DNA of 64,000 nucleotides from Rhizobium chutanense (GTDB lineage Bacteria > Pseudomonadota > Alphaproteobacteria > Rhizobiales > Rhizobiaceae): the NCBI RefSeq assembly GCF_002531935.1, contig NZ_NWSV01000014.1, forward strand, positions 62,001 through 126,000, in the 5' to 3' direction. Under the pieces are notes generated by a model. That model ran no database searches and was not told the origin of the DNA. It saw nothing but the letters and a program-made list of their open reading frames with translations. How positions within the stretch are numbered: the stretch's first letter is position 1; every line of letters starts with the position of its first letter. Made by a program: the position numbers and the translations under genes. Positions 8,797-16,201 of the stretch are shown one piece after another.

Positions 8797-9456
8797 GTGA
8801 CCGAAACAGACATGGTTCACGAGCAGATCGACACGATCGATGCATTGATGGCGCGTTATGTTGCCGGCTCCTTGCCCGCGCCGGCGCGTGTACTGGTGCA
8901 GGCCCATCTCGAAATGAAGCCGGACAATCGCAGCCTGGTGCACAGCCTCGAGCTGCTGGCAGGCGAAGCCCTGGAAAGCGTGCCTGCAGCCGCCATTGCC
9001 GACCGCGACCGGCGGCTTGCGGCGATCTTTGCCTCCGATTCTCCGCTCATGGAGCCTGCTGCGATCAAGCGGCCGGAACATACCCTGTTTCCCCGGGCAT
9101 TGCGCGATTTCGTCGGTTTCGAGGCCGAGGATGTGCCCTGGCGCACGCGGCTGCCGGGCTTCAGGGAGTATCCGCTCGACATGGACGGCTGCGAGGTCAA
9201 TCTGATGTGGATCCGTCCGGGCCGCGCCTTGCCGGCGCACACCCATAAAGGCATGGAACTGATCCTCATCCTCGACGGCGCCTTCAACGACGAGCGCGGC
9301 CGTTTCGGCCCCGGCGACATCTCCATTGCCGACGAGACGATCGACCACCGGCCGGTCGCCGAAAAGGACAGGCCTTGCATCGCCTTTGCCGTTTCGGATG
9401 GGCCGGTCAGGCTGACGGGATCCTTTCGTCAGATGATCGGCGACCTGATCGGCTGA
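8797..9456 (+). CDS. Orphan ChrR-like cupin protein with degenerate anti-sigma zinc site
   Basis: A 219-residue protein aligning with ChrR of Rhodobacter, the anti-sigma factor of RpoE. The N-terminal anti-sigma layout is kept (H8, YVAGSL, H37), but the two cysteines of the H-x3-C-x2-C zinc motif are replaced by K41 and N44. The C-terminal cupin has all expected metal ligands: H148, H150, E154 and H184. There is no adjacent sigma factor gene. The start is GTG at 8797; an ATG at 8812 is a possible alternative. The protein may act as a cupin sensor or enzyme rather than a zinc anti-sigma factor. SDR and cfa genes follow. Confidence 0.85.
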   Translation: MTETDMVHEQIDTIDALMARYVAGSLPAPARVLVQAHLEMKPDNRSLVHSLELLAGEALESVPAAAIADRDRRLAAIFASDSPLMEPAAIKRPEHTLFPRALRDFVGFEAEDVPWRTRLPGFREYPLDMDGCEVNLMWIRPGRALPAHTHKGMELILILDGAFNDERGRFGPGDISIADETIDHRPVAEKDRPCIAFAVSDGPVRLTGSFRQMIGDLIG

Positions 9457-9503
9457 AAGCAGCCACAATGGTGTGATAGAGCCATAAATCCGGGAGGAGC
9501 AGA

Positions 9504-9529
9504 GGAACTTCCGGACCTGTTTTCGTGTT
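9504..9529 (+). promoter_or_regulatory. Candidate EcfG-type promoter upstream of SDR
   Basis: GGAAC (9504-9508), 17 nt, then TGTT (9526-9529). The consensus for alphaproteobacterial general-stress sigma factors is GGAAC-N16/17-CGTT, so one base differs in the -10. It ends 27 nt before the SDR start. Confidence 0.45.
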
Positions 9530-9556
9530 GGCAAGGCAGAGCAGGAGGAACATGTC

Positions 9557-10390
9557 ATGCATGATTTCATCGCCCGTCCCGAACATGGAGTCGTCTGGAT
9601 CACCGGGGCAAGCTCGGGTATCGGCCGGGCGCTTGCGCTGAAGCTCGCGGCCGAAGGATACAAGGTCGCGGTCACCGCCAGAAGTCACGAAAAGCTGGTC
9701 GAACTGCAGGCCGAGGCTCGCGGCCTTTCGGGCAGCATCGTCGTTCTCGACGGCGACGTTACCGATGCCGAGGACATGGAACATGTCATGGCCTCCATCG
9801 AATACGAACACGGCACGCTCGCCATGGCGATCCTCAATGCCGGCGTCTATCTGCCTGTTCACGCGGAAGACCTGAACCGCGCCGATTTCGACAAAAGCTT
9901 CGCCGTCAATCTTTCCGGCGTCGTCAACTGCCTGCTGCCGGCGATCGGCCATATGAAGGAAAAAGGGCAGGGACAGATCGCCATCGTCTCCTGCGTCACC
10001 GGTTATGGCGGCCTGCCGACGGGTGCGGCCTATGGCGCCACCAAGGCGGCGTTGATCAATATGGCCGAAAGCCTGAAATTCGATCTCGACAAGATCGGCA
10101 TCCGCATTCAGCTCGTCAGCCCGGGTTTTGTCGATACGCCGGCGGCTGGCAAGAACGCCTTTCCAATGACATCAGTGATATCGGTCGAGGCGGCGGCCCG
10201 GCAGATTGCCGCCGGGCTGAAATCGCAGGCCTTCGAGATCACCTTCCCCCGGCGCTTCACCACCATGCTGAAACTCGCACGCCTGCTTCCCTATGGCGCT
10301 TATTTCCCGCTGATGAGCCGCGTCACCGGCTGGCGCGAGCGGCCGCCATCGGCTGGTCACCATCCGGCGACACCGCATCCGGCGGAATGA
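9557..10390 (+). CDS. Short-chain dehydrogenase/reductase
   Basis: A 277-residue SDR. The nucleotide loop TGASSGIGRALAL is near residue 18, NAG is at about residue 95, and the catalytic motif YGATK is near residue 160. The tail (RRFTTMLKLARLLPYGAYFPLM) is amphipathic and hydrophobic, suggesting membrane contact and a lipid-like substrate. An AGGAGG 8 nt before the ATG at 9557 supports the start. It is convergent with cfa, the two stop codons being adjacent at 10390/10391. In other proteobacteria such SDRs accompany cfa in stress-lipid clusters. Confidence 0.88.
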   Translation: MHDFIARPEHGVVWITGASSGIGRALALKLAAEGYKVAVTARSHEKLVELQAEARGLSGSIVVLDGDVTDAEDMEHVMASIEYEHGTLAMAILNAGVYLPVHAEDLNRADFDKSFAVNLSGVVNCLLPAIGHMKEKGQGQIAIVSCVTGYGGLPTGAAYGATKAALINMAESLKFDLDKIGIRIQLVSPGFVDTPAAGKNAFPMTSVISVEAAARQIAAGLKSQAFEITFPRRFTTMLKLARLLPYGAYFPLMSRVTGWRERPPSAGHHPATPHPAE

Positions 10391-11650
10391 TCAGCTGCGC
10401 GAGAACACGACCTGGCGCACATCGATATTGCGGGCGCGGAAGCCGGCTTCGCAATAGAACAGATAGAATTCCCAGAGCCGTTTGAAACGCTCGTCGAAGC
10501 CCATCGGGCGGATGCGTTCCCAGACCGACCAGAAGCGCTCGCGCCATTCGGCCAGCGTCCGGGCATAGTCGAGCCCGAAGCTGAAGTCTCTGACCAGTGA
10601 CAGATCGACCTTGCCGGCGAGTTCGGCCAGATGATTGCGCGTCGGCAGCATGCCGCCGGGAAAGACATATTTCTGGATGAAGTCAGGATTGCTGCGATAC
10701 TGGTCGAAGGACTCGGGTTTGATCGTGATGATCTGCAGGCCGGCCTTGCCGCCGGGTTTCAGACATTGGCGGAGCTTGGAGAAATAGGACGGCCAGTATT
10801 TCTCGCCGACCGCTTCGAACATTTCGATCGAGACGATCCTGTCGTAGAGCCCGGTCTCGTCGCGGTAATCCTGGAAACGGAATTCGACGCGGTCGCCGAG
10901 ACCGGCCTTGCGGATGCGCTCCTCGGCAAAAGCGAGCTGTTCGCGACTGATCGTCAGGCCCGTCACCTTGCAGTTCAATTCGCCGGCGGCGAATTCGGCA
11001 AAACCGCCCCAGCCACAGCCGATTTCCAGCACGTGATCCCCGGGCCCGATGCCGGTCGCTTCGGCGAGTGCGCGGTATTTGGCGTTCTGCGCCGATTGCA
11101 GGTCGTTGGCTCCTGTGGAGTAGAGGGCTGAGGAATAGGTCATGCTCGGATCGAGCCATTGCCTGTAGAAATCATTGCCGAGATCGTAATGGGCGGAGAT
11201 GTTGCGCTTCGAGCCCGTCCTGGTATTGGCGTTCATCCAGTGGCGCACACGCTCGAAGAGGCGGCCGATACCGCTTTTGCCATGCGCATAGCTGAACGCG
11301 GCCTCGCCGTTGACGAGGAAGAGTTCGAGGAAGGCGGTGGTGTCGGGGCTATCCCAGTCGCCGTCCATATAGGTCTCGGCGACCCCGATCGTGCCGCTCG
11401 TCAGCGCCCGATAGGCAAGGTTCCAGTTGTGGAGGCTGAGCGCCGCTTTTGGCCCGGCCTTCTGGCCCTCGACCAGCAGCCTGCGGCCATCGGGGAGAGT
11501 CACGGCAAGCGAACCGTGCTGCATGTGCAGAAGTCCGCGCAGCGCCAGCTTTGCCTTGAAGGGCAGGCCCTTCACCATGCGGGACATGTTTTCGGCCGTC
11601 AGCGTCACCGCATCGCGAGCCAGCAGATTCCAATCCTGCGCCTTGCTCAT
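10391..11650 (-). CDS. cfa: Cyclopropane-fatty-acyl-phospholipid synthase
   Basis: A 419-residue SAM-dependent enzyme that converts unsaturated acyl chains of membrane phospholipids into cyclopropane chains. The methyltransferase motif VLEIGCGWGGFAEFA is at about residues 198-212, and the conserved YDLGNDFY and QIITI blocks are present, followed by a C-terminal YARTLAEWRERF segment. The length and order match bacterial CFA synthases. It neighbours the ChrR-like gene, an SDR and photolyase, a grouping that recalls the singlet-oxygen regulon of Rhodobacter, where cfaA and phrA are RpoE targets. Confidence 0.95.
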   Translation of the reverse strand: MSKAQDWNLLARDAVTLTAENMSRMVKGLPFKAKLALRGLLHMQHGSLAVTLPDGRRLLVEGQKAGPKAALSLHNWNLAYRALTSGTIGVAETYMDGDWDSPDTTAFLELFLVNGEAAFSYAHGKSGIGRLFERVRHWMNANTRTGSKRNISAHYDLGNDFYRQWLDPSMTYSSALYSTGANDLQSAQNAKYRALAEATGIGPGDHVLEIGCGWGGFAEFAAGELNCKVTGLTISREQLAFAEERIRKAGLGDRVEFRFQDYRDETGLYDRIVSIEMFEAVGEKYWPSYFSKLRQCLKPGGKAGLQIITIKPESFDQYRSNPDFIQKYVFPGGMLPTRNHLAELAGKVDLSLVRDFSFGLDYARTLAEWRERFWSVWERIRPMGFDERFKRLWEFYLFYCEAGFRARNIDVRQVVFSRS

Positions 11651-11826
11651 CTCTCCTCCTCCCGCATTTTCCTGCCGGTTAGGGACGACGAAGCACCCGT
11701 TATGATATGCGCGGCCGCCCCCTCGGCCATTGCATCGAAGGCTACTGCATAATTGCCAAAATCGGAACCGATTTAAGAGACGATCATAAGAGCAGTTGAA
11801 TGTGTTTCAGCACTGGATGCGCGCGT

Positions 11827-13284
11827 TCATGCGGCACCCCTCGTGGCGTTGTAGGCGGCGAGCGCCCGGTTGCGCGCGCTGGCATGGTCGACGATCGGTT
11901 TCGGATAGGTCTGGCCAAGCGTGACGCCGGCGGCCTCGAGCATGCTCTTCGGCGCCTCGAACGGCCGGTGGACGTATTTCGCCCCGAGGTCTTGAAGCTC
12001 CGGCACATGAGCTTTGACATAACAGCCTTCGGGATCGAAGGTCTGGCCCTGCAGCACCGGATTGAAGATCCGGAAGAATGGTGAGGCATCGGCGCCCGAA
12101 CCCGCCACCCATTGCCAGCTTGCCGCGTTGTTGGCGGGGTCGGCATCGACGAGCGTATCGCGAAACCAGGCTTCGCCCCGGCGCCAGTCGATCATCAGAT
12201 CCTTGATGAGGAAGGAGGCGACGATCATCCGCACGCGATTGTGCATCCACCCGTGGCGCCAAAGCTGGCGCATGCCGGCATCGACGATCGGGTAGCCGGT
12301 CAGACCCCGGCGCCACGCCTCGAAATCGTCATCGTCATTGCGCCATTCGAAGCCGTCGAAACGATCGTTCCAATTGTCCGAGGCAAGGCGCGGGAAATGG
12401 AAAAGCAGGTGATAGGAGAATTCGCGCCAGGCGATCTCCTTGCGGAAATGCACAATGTCGGCCGTCGGCACCCGTTTCGACAGACCGCGGGTCGCGTCCC
12501 AGATGCGGGCAGGGGAGATCTCGCCGAGCGCCAGATGCGGCGACAGCATCGATGTCGCCAGCTTTGCCGGATAGTCGCGGGCTTCCTTATAGCCGTCGAG
12601 CCTGTCCTCGACGAAGGAACGGAGCTTTTCCCGCGCGCCCTGTTCGCCCGGCGTCCAGAGGTCGCCAAAATCCCTCGCCCAATCCGGCTTCCTCGGCAGC
12701 AGTTTCCAGCTCTCCAGCCTTTCCGATTTCGTAAGCGGCGATGCCAGCCGCAGTTTCGCCGGCGCCTCCAGCGGCGGCTCCGGTTCGCCGGCGCCCTCCA
12801 GTGCACGCCAGAACGGCGTGTAGACTCGATAGGGGGTACCGCTGCCGGTCAGCAGCCGGGAAGGTTCGTGCAGCAACTGGCCGCCGAAGCTTCTCACCTC
12901 GATCGCCTGATTTTCCAGTTCGTGGCTGACACGGATGTCGATGGCAGCGCCGGATGGATCGTAGCGCCGGTTCCAGAAGACGGCTTCCGCACCGCTCTCC
13001 CGGATGATGGCGCCAAGCACCTCGAGCGCCTCGCCGCTGGCAAGCACCAGCCGTCCCTGCCGCTTGCGCAGCGACCCGTCGAGCGCTTCCAGCGAATGAT
13101 GCAGCCACCATGCCTGCGCGGCGCCGAGCGCACCGGTATGTGCCGCGGGCTCTTTGATATAGAGAGGGATGATCGGCCGCCCGGAGAGATCGGCTGCCTT
13201 GAGCGCCTGGTTGTCATCAAGGCGCAAATCCTTGCGAAACCACAGAATGACCGGTTTTGCCGCGTCCTTTGCCAATGAGACCAT
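11827..13284 (-). CDS. phrB: Deoxyribodipyrimidine photo-lyase (class I CPD photolyase)
   Basis: A 485-residue flavoprotein that repairs cyclobutane pyrimidine dimers using blue light. The N-terminal alpha/beta antenna domain starts VILWFRKDLRLDDNQAL. The C-terminal FAD domain has TGYPIVDAGMRQL, WMHNRVRM and DADPANNAASWQW, typical of class I photolyases. The ATG at 13284 gives the family N-terminus; a longer in-frame extension to 13479 crosses a terminator hairpin and is rejected. A possible TGATCC-type promoter lies just upstream. Confidence 0.94.
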   Translation of the reverse strand: MVSLAKDAAKPVILWFRKDLRLDDNQALKAADLSGRPIIPLYIKEPAAHTGALGAAQAWWLHHSLEALDGSLRKRQGRLVLASGEALEVLGAIIRESGAEAVFWNRRYDPSGAAIDIRVSHELENQAIEVRSFGGQLLHEPSRLLTGSGTPYRVYTPFWRALEGAGEPEPPLEAPAKLRLASPLTKSERLESWKLLPRKPDWARDFGDLWTPGEQGAREKLRSFVEDRLDGYKEARDYPAKLATSMLSPHLALGEISPARIWDATRGLSKRVPTADIVHFRKEIAWREFSYHLLFHFPRLASDNWNDRFDGFEWRNDDDDFEAWRRGLTGYPIVDAGMRQLWRHGWMHNRVRMIVASFLIKDLMIDWRRGEAWFRDTLVDADPANNAASWQWVAGSGADASPFFRIFNPVLQGQTFDPEGCYVKAHVPELQDLGAKYVHRPFEAPKSMLEAAGVTLGQTYPKPIVDHASARNRALAAYNATRGAA

Positions 13285-13303
13285 TCCCTTGCTGTTTTTC
13301 AAG

Positions 13304-13333
13304 CTGCTACGGATGGACTGAAAGCCCGGATCA
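13304..13333 (-). promoter_or_regulatory. Candidate RpoE/ChrR-type promoter before photolyase
   Basis: On the minus strand TGATCC (13333-13328) is followed after 18 nt by TAGCAG (13309-13304), 20 nt before the photolyase start. TGATCC is the -35 consensus of the Rhodobacter RpoE that pairs with ChrR. The -10 match is only partial. The proximity to an orphan chrR-like gene adds weight, but this remains inference. Confidence 0.35.
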
Positions 13334-13373
13334 AAAGTTTCGCCCGGGAAACGTTCATTGCCGTTGCTACATG

Positions 13374-13404
13374 AAAAAGGGCCGGTGTGAACCGGCCTTT
13401 TCCA
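13374..13404 (-). terminator. Intrinsic terminator after small secreted protein gene
   Basis: A GC-rich stem (GGCCGGT pairing with ACCGGCC around GTGA) is followed on the minus strand by a run of T. It lies 47 nt beyond the stop at 13451 and separates that gene from phrB. Confidence 0.75.
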
Positions 13405-13450
13405 AGCGTGGCGCACTTTGCGCGACATGCTTTGAAGCGAAGACTGCCTG

Positions 13451-13777
13451 TCAGTTGTCGTATTCGCGGCAGGCTTCACTGATCGAGGCGCCGCTTTCGC
13501 CGCCGCGTGTATCGACGCCCGACCTCTGCTGCGGCATGCCCGGGCATTCCATCGTTTGCGGCTGACCGATGCTCTGTGTCGTCATCGGATCGACCGGAGC
13601 GACGCGCACCGGATACATGCCATTGTCACTGTTGGTGTAATCGGATGAATAATTACCCGAACTCGGATCGGTCGAGCCGCCGTTGGTCGGCCCGATCGGA
13701 TCGGGGTTCGACTGGGCAAAAGCCGACGATGCCATGCCGATCGCCAGCAGCGAGGCGGCGATAAGGGATTTGGTCAT
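13451..13777 (-). CDS. Small secreted hypothetical protein
   Basis: A 108-residue protein with a clear Sec signal peptide (MTKSLIAASLLAIGMASSAFA, cleavage after about residue 21) and a low-complexity mature part rich in Ser, Asn, Gly and Pro with two cysteines. It is probably periplasmic and no family was recognised. A GGAGG lies 9 nt before the ATG. A GGAAC-N16-GGTT sequence upstream suggests general-stress control, and a terminator follows. Confidence 0.7.
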   Translation of the reverse strand: MTKSLIAASLLAIGMASSAFAQSNPDPIGPTNGGSTDPSSGNYSSDYTNSDNGMYPVRVAPVDPMTTQSIGQPQTMECPGMPQQRSGVDTRGGESGASISEACREYDN

Positions 13778-13820
13778 GAGGATATCCTCCTTTGATTTTC
13801 ACCTTGGATGACCTTGGGGT

Positions 13821-13845
13821 AACCGCCTGCGGGAATCATTGTTCC
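13821..13845 (-). promoter_or_regulatory. Candidate EcfG-type promoter
   Basis: Minus-strand GGAAC (13845-13841), 16 nt, then GGTT (13824-13821), against the GGAAC-N16/17-CGTT consensus. It stands about 44 nt before the start of the small secreted protein gene. Confidence 0.5.
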
Positions 13846-13989
13846 GAAAGTTGTAGAAAAACTGCCGGCACGCTTCGGCGTTGTCGCCATGGTTACGCAT
13901 AAACCTTAACAGCCGAAGCCGCTGGATCGTCGCTGCCGCCTGCCTTAGTGGCGTGGTGAAACGCTAAAAATCAGCAGCATGAGGCCGCT

Positions 13990-14304
13990 ATGTTCGTTTC
14001 CCCGCGCGAGGCCGCAGATCTCGTTCTCCAGATTGCCCTTGCGCTCGCATTGACGGCAGGCGGCATGGCGATCGCGTCCTCCGCCATGGGTGGCGAGAAG
14101 GCCGGCATAGCGGTGATCGACGTCAGCCGCCCCTCGTTATGGACAGCCGTTCCGACGCGCATCGACCCGACGACACAGGCCTATCTGCGCGCCGACGTTG
14201 CCGCCGAGCTGAAACTGGCCGGCGGCCGCGATGCACCGTGCCACGATCAGATTGGCCTGCGCCTCTCCTGCGATCTGATCGCCACCGGCAGCACAGCCTT
14301 TTAG
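13990..14304 (+). CDS. Hypothetical exported or membrane-anchored protein
   Basis: A 104-residue protein with an N-terminal hydrophobic segment (LVLQIALALALTAGGMAIA) that could be a signal peptide or anchor, then a soluble part ending with a Cys-x10-Cys pair (APCHDQIGLRLSCDL). No family was recognised. It is convergent with an Lrp gene. Confidence 0.55.
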   Translation: MFVSPREAADLVLQIALALALTAGGMAIASSAMGGEKAGIAVIDVSRPSLWTAVPTRIDPTTQAYLRADVAAELKLAGGRDAPCHDQIGLRLSCDLIATGSTAF

Positions 14305-14323
14305 ATGACGGAGTCTCAGCGCG

Positions 14324-14809
14324 TCAGCGCGAACGACCGGTGGCCGATAGCTGCACGGGCAGGATCGTCGATGCCTTGATGTCCTTCAGCACGAACATCG
14401 TATGCATCTCCTTGATGCCGGGCAGGCGGCGGATCACCGTCATGGCGAATTCGGCATAGTTGTCGAGATGGGTCGCCACCACCTGCAGCAGGAAATCAGC
14501 CTCGCCGGCGACGGAATAGCAGGCGATGACCGCTTCAAGCTCGCCGACCTCGCGCTCGAAGCGCTCGGCCTCGTCATGGGAATGCGTATCGATCTGCACA
14601 CGCACGAAGGCGAGGACACCGAGGCCGACGGCGCGCCGGTCGACGAGGGCTTGATAGCCGCGGATGACACCGGATTCTTCGAGCCGCTTCACGCGGCGCC
14701 AGCAGGGCGAGGTCGACATCCCCACGCGTTCCGCCAGCTCCTGGTTGGTTAGCCGTCCTTCGCTCTGCAGCGCCTTCAATATGCGGATATCTCCCGGCTC
14801 GAATTCCAT
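14324..14809 (-). CDS. Lrp/AsnC-family transcriptional regulator
   Basis: A 161-residue Lrp-type regulator. The HTH includes LTNQELAERVGMSTSPCWRR and the RAM domain follows from about residue 65. The ATG at 14809 gives the usual family start (MEFEPGDIRIL); the long upstream in-frame extension is not family sequence. It is divergent from a DUF2000 gene, an arrangement common for Lrp/DUF2000 pairs, so it may control that gene in response to an amino acid. Confidence 0.88.
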   Translation of the reverse strand: MEFEPGDIRILKALQSEGRLTNQELAERVGMSTSPCWRRVKRLEESGVIRGYQALVDRRAVGLGVLAFVRVQIDTHSHDEAERFEREVGELEAVIACYSVAGEADFLLQVVATHLDNYAEFAMTVIRRLPGIKEMHTMFVLKDIKASTILPVQLSATGRSR

Positions 14810-14948
14810 TGTGGGTGAGTCCTTTCTATTTTTATCGATGCAAGGGTAGATCCTACCAAAACAGTACGTGAGGCGACAGGAATAGGCAGGATATTTCCCT
14901 GGCTTTCGATAGGCTGGGGGAGGTCGAACCAGGAATGGAGAATGAGGG

Positions 14949-15368
14949 ATGACGGGTGAGGACTGGCGTGTCGCGGTGATTGTCGAGCCGGGTCTGCCGG
15001 CCGGCGAACTTGCCAATACCGTCGCCGTGCTGTCGATCGGCCTTGGCGCTGCTGTCCCCGCGCTTGCCGGTGCGCGGCTGAGCGACCAGGCCGGCCGGAT
15101 ATTTCATGTCAGCGCCAACAGGCCGGTGCCGGTGTTGCAGGCGGCGGCCGCCGATCTGAGATCGCTGTTGCTGAAGGCCTTGCCGACGCCTGACGGCGCC
15201 TTCGTCGTGCCGTTCCCGCGTTTTGCCCGCGCCTTGCACGTCTATACCGATTACGAGGCTTCGATACCGGAACGCGACCTGTCTGCGGAAATTATAGACG
15301 GCGTCGGCCTCGCCGGTCCGACGAAGTGGATCCGCTCGCTGACGGGCTCGCTGAAGCTGCTGCGTTGA
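14949..15368 (+). CDS. DUF2000 family protein
   Basis: A 139-residue protein with DUF2000 features: an N-terminal WRVAVIVEPGLPAGELANTVAVL segment and the central LSDQAGRIFH. The function of the family is not established; a fold related to peptidyl-tRNA hydrolase II has been proposed. It is divergent from an Lrp regulator, a typical partner. No signal peptide is seen. Confidence 0.75.
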   Translation: MTGEDWRVAVIVEPGLPAGELANTVAVLSIGLGAAVPALAGARLSDQAGRIFHVSANRPVPVLQAAAADLRSLLLKALPTPDGAFVVPFPRFARALHVYTDYEASIPERDLSAEIIDGVGLAGPTKWIRSLTGSLKLLR

Positions 15369-15492
15369 TGGATATCACCGAATGGAGACATGACGGGTAT
15401 CTCTGGGCCGAAGCTTGCAAAAGGCAATGATTTGCCGTTTGATCGGACGCTAGCGACAACCATCCGATGCTCTTCCCAAAAGGATTCCGCCT

Positions 15493-16170
15493 TTGTCCCT
15501 GCCGATGCCCCGCGGCTTCGAGAAGCCTTATGCCGCCTTCCTGTTCGATATGGACGGCACCATCCTCAATTCGCTCCGTGCGGCCGAGCGTGTCTGGAGC
15601 GACTGGGCGAGGCGTCATGGGCTCGATGTCGCCACCTTCCTGCCGAAGATGCATGGATCGCGCGGCATCGACACGATCGCCCGGCTGAACCTGCCCGGCG
15701 TCGATCCCGAGCATGAATCCCGGCTGGTGACCGAGGCCGAAATCGCCGATGTCGGCGATGTCGTTGCCATCCCGGGTGCCGCGGCCTTTCTGAGTGCACT
15801 GCCGCCGGATCGCTGGGCGATCGTCACGTCTTCGCCGCTGCGTCTTGCCCATCGGCGGCTGGAGGCGGCAGGCCTGCCGCTGCCGAAATTCATGGTGACG
15901 GCGGAGGACGTCAAGGTCGGAAAACCCGATCCGCAATGTTACATTCTCGGCGCCGAACGCCTTGGCGTCAGCACGCAGGATTGTCTGGTGTTCGAGGATG
16001 TCAAAGCCGGCATCACGGCCGGCGAGGCGGCCGGCGCCGATGTCATGGTCGTGACCGCAACCCATCACGACAAGATGGAAACGTCGCATCCGACCCTCTC
16101 ATCCTATGATGAGATTTCGCTCCGCATCTCCGCCGACCGCAAAATGCTGATCGTTCCCGCCGCGGCCTGA
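15493..16170 (+). CDS. HAD-superfamily phosphatase, sugar-phosphatase-like
   Basis: A 225-residue HAD hydrolase of the beta-phosphoglucomutase/sugar-phosphatase branch. The catalytic motif is FDMDGTILNS near residue 18, motif II is IVTSSP, and motif III/IV is GKPDPQCY...VFEDVKAGITAG. The substrate is probably a small sugar phosphate. A TTG at 15493 has AGGA 8 nt upstream; the ATG at 15505 is the alternative and changes only four residues. It is convergent with the nitrate reductase gene. Confidence 0.88.
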   Translation: MSLPMPRGFEKPYAAFLFDMDGTILNSLRAAERVWSDWARRHGLDVATFLPKMHGSRGIDTIARLNLPGVDPEHESRLVTEAEIADVGDVVAIPGAAAFLSALPPDRWAIVTSSPLRLAHRRLEAAGLPLPKFMVTAEDVKVGKPDPQCYILGAERLGVSTQDCLVFEDVKAGITAGEAAGADVMVVTATHHDKMETSHPTLSSYDEISLRISADRKMLIVPAAA

Positions 16171-16201
16171 CGCCGGTCCGGCCGCGTCGTCTTCTATGCT
16201 T

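Noticed and set aside
12112..13278. 388-codon open frame opposite photolyase
   Set aside because: It is antisense to a clear class I photolyase.
13285..13479. N-terminal extension of photolyase
   Set aside because: It runs through the terminator of the neighbouring gene and lies outside the family N-terminus.
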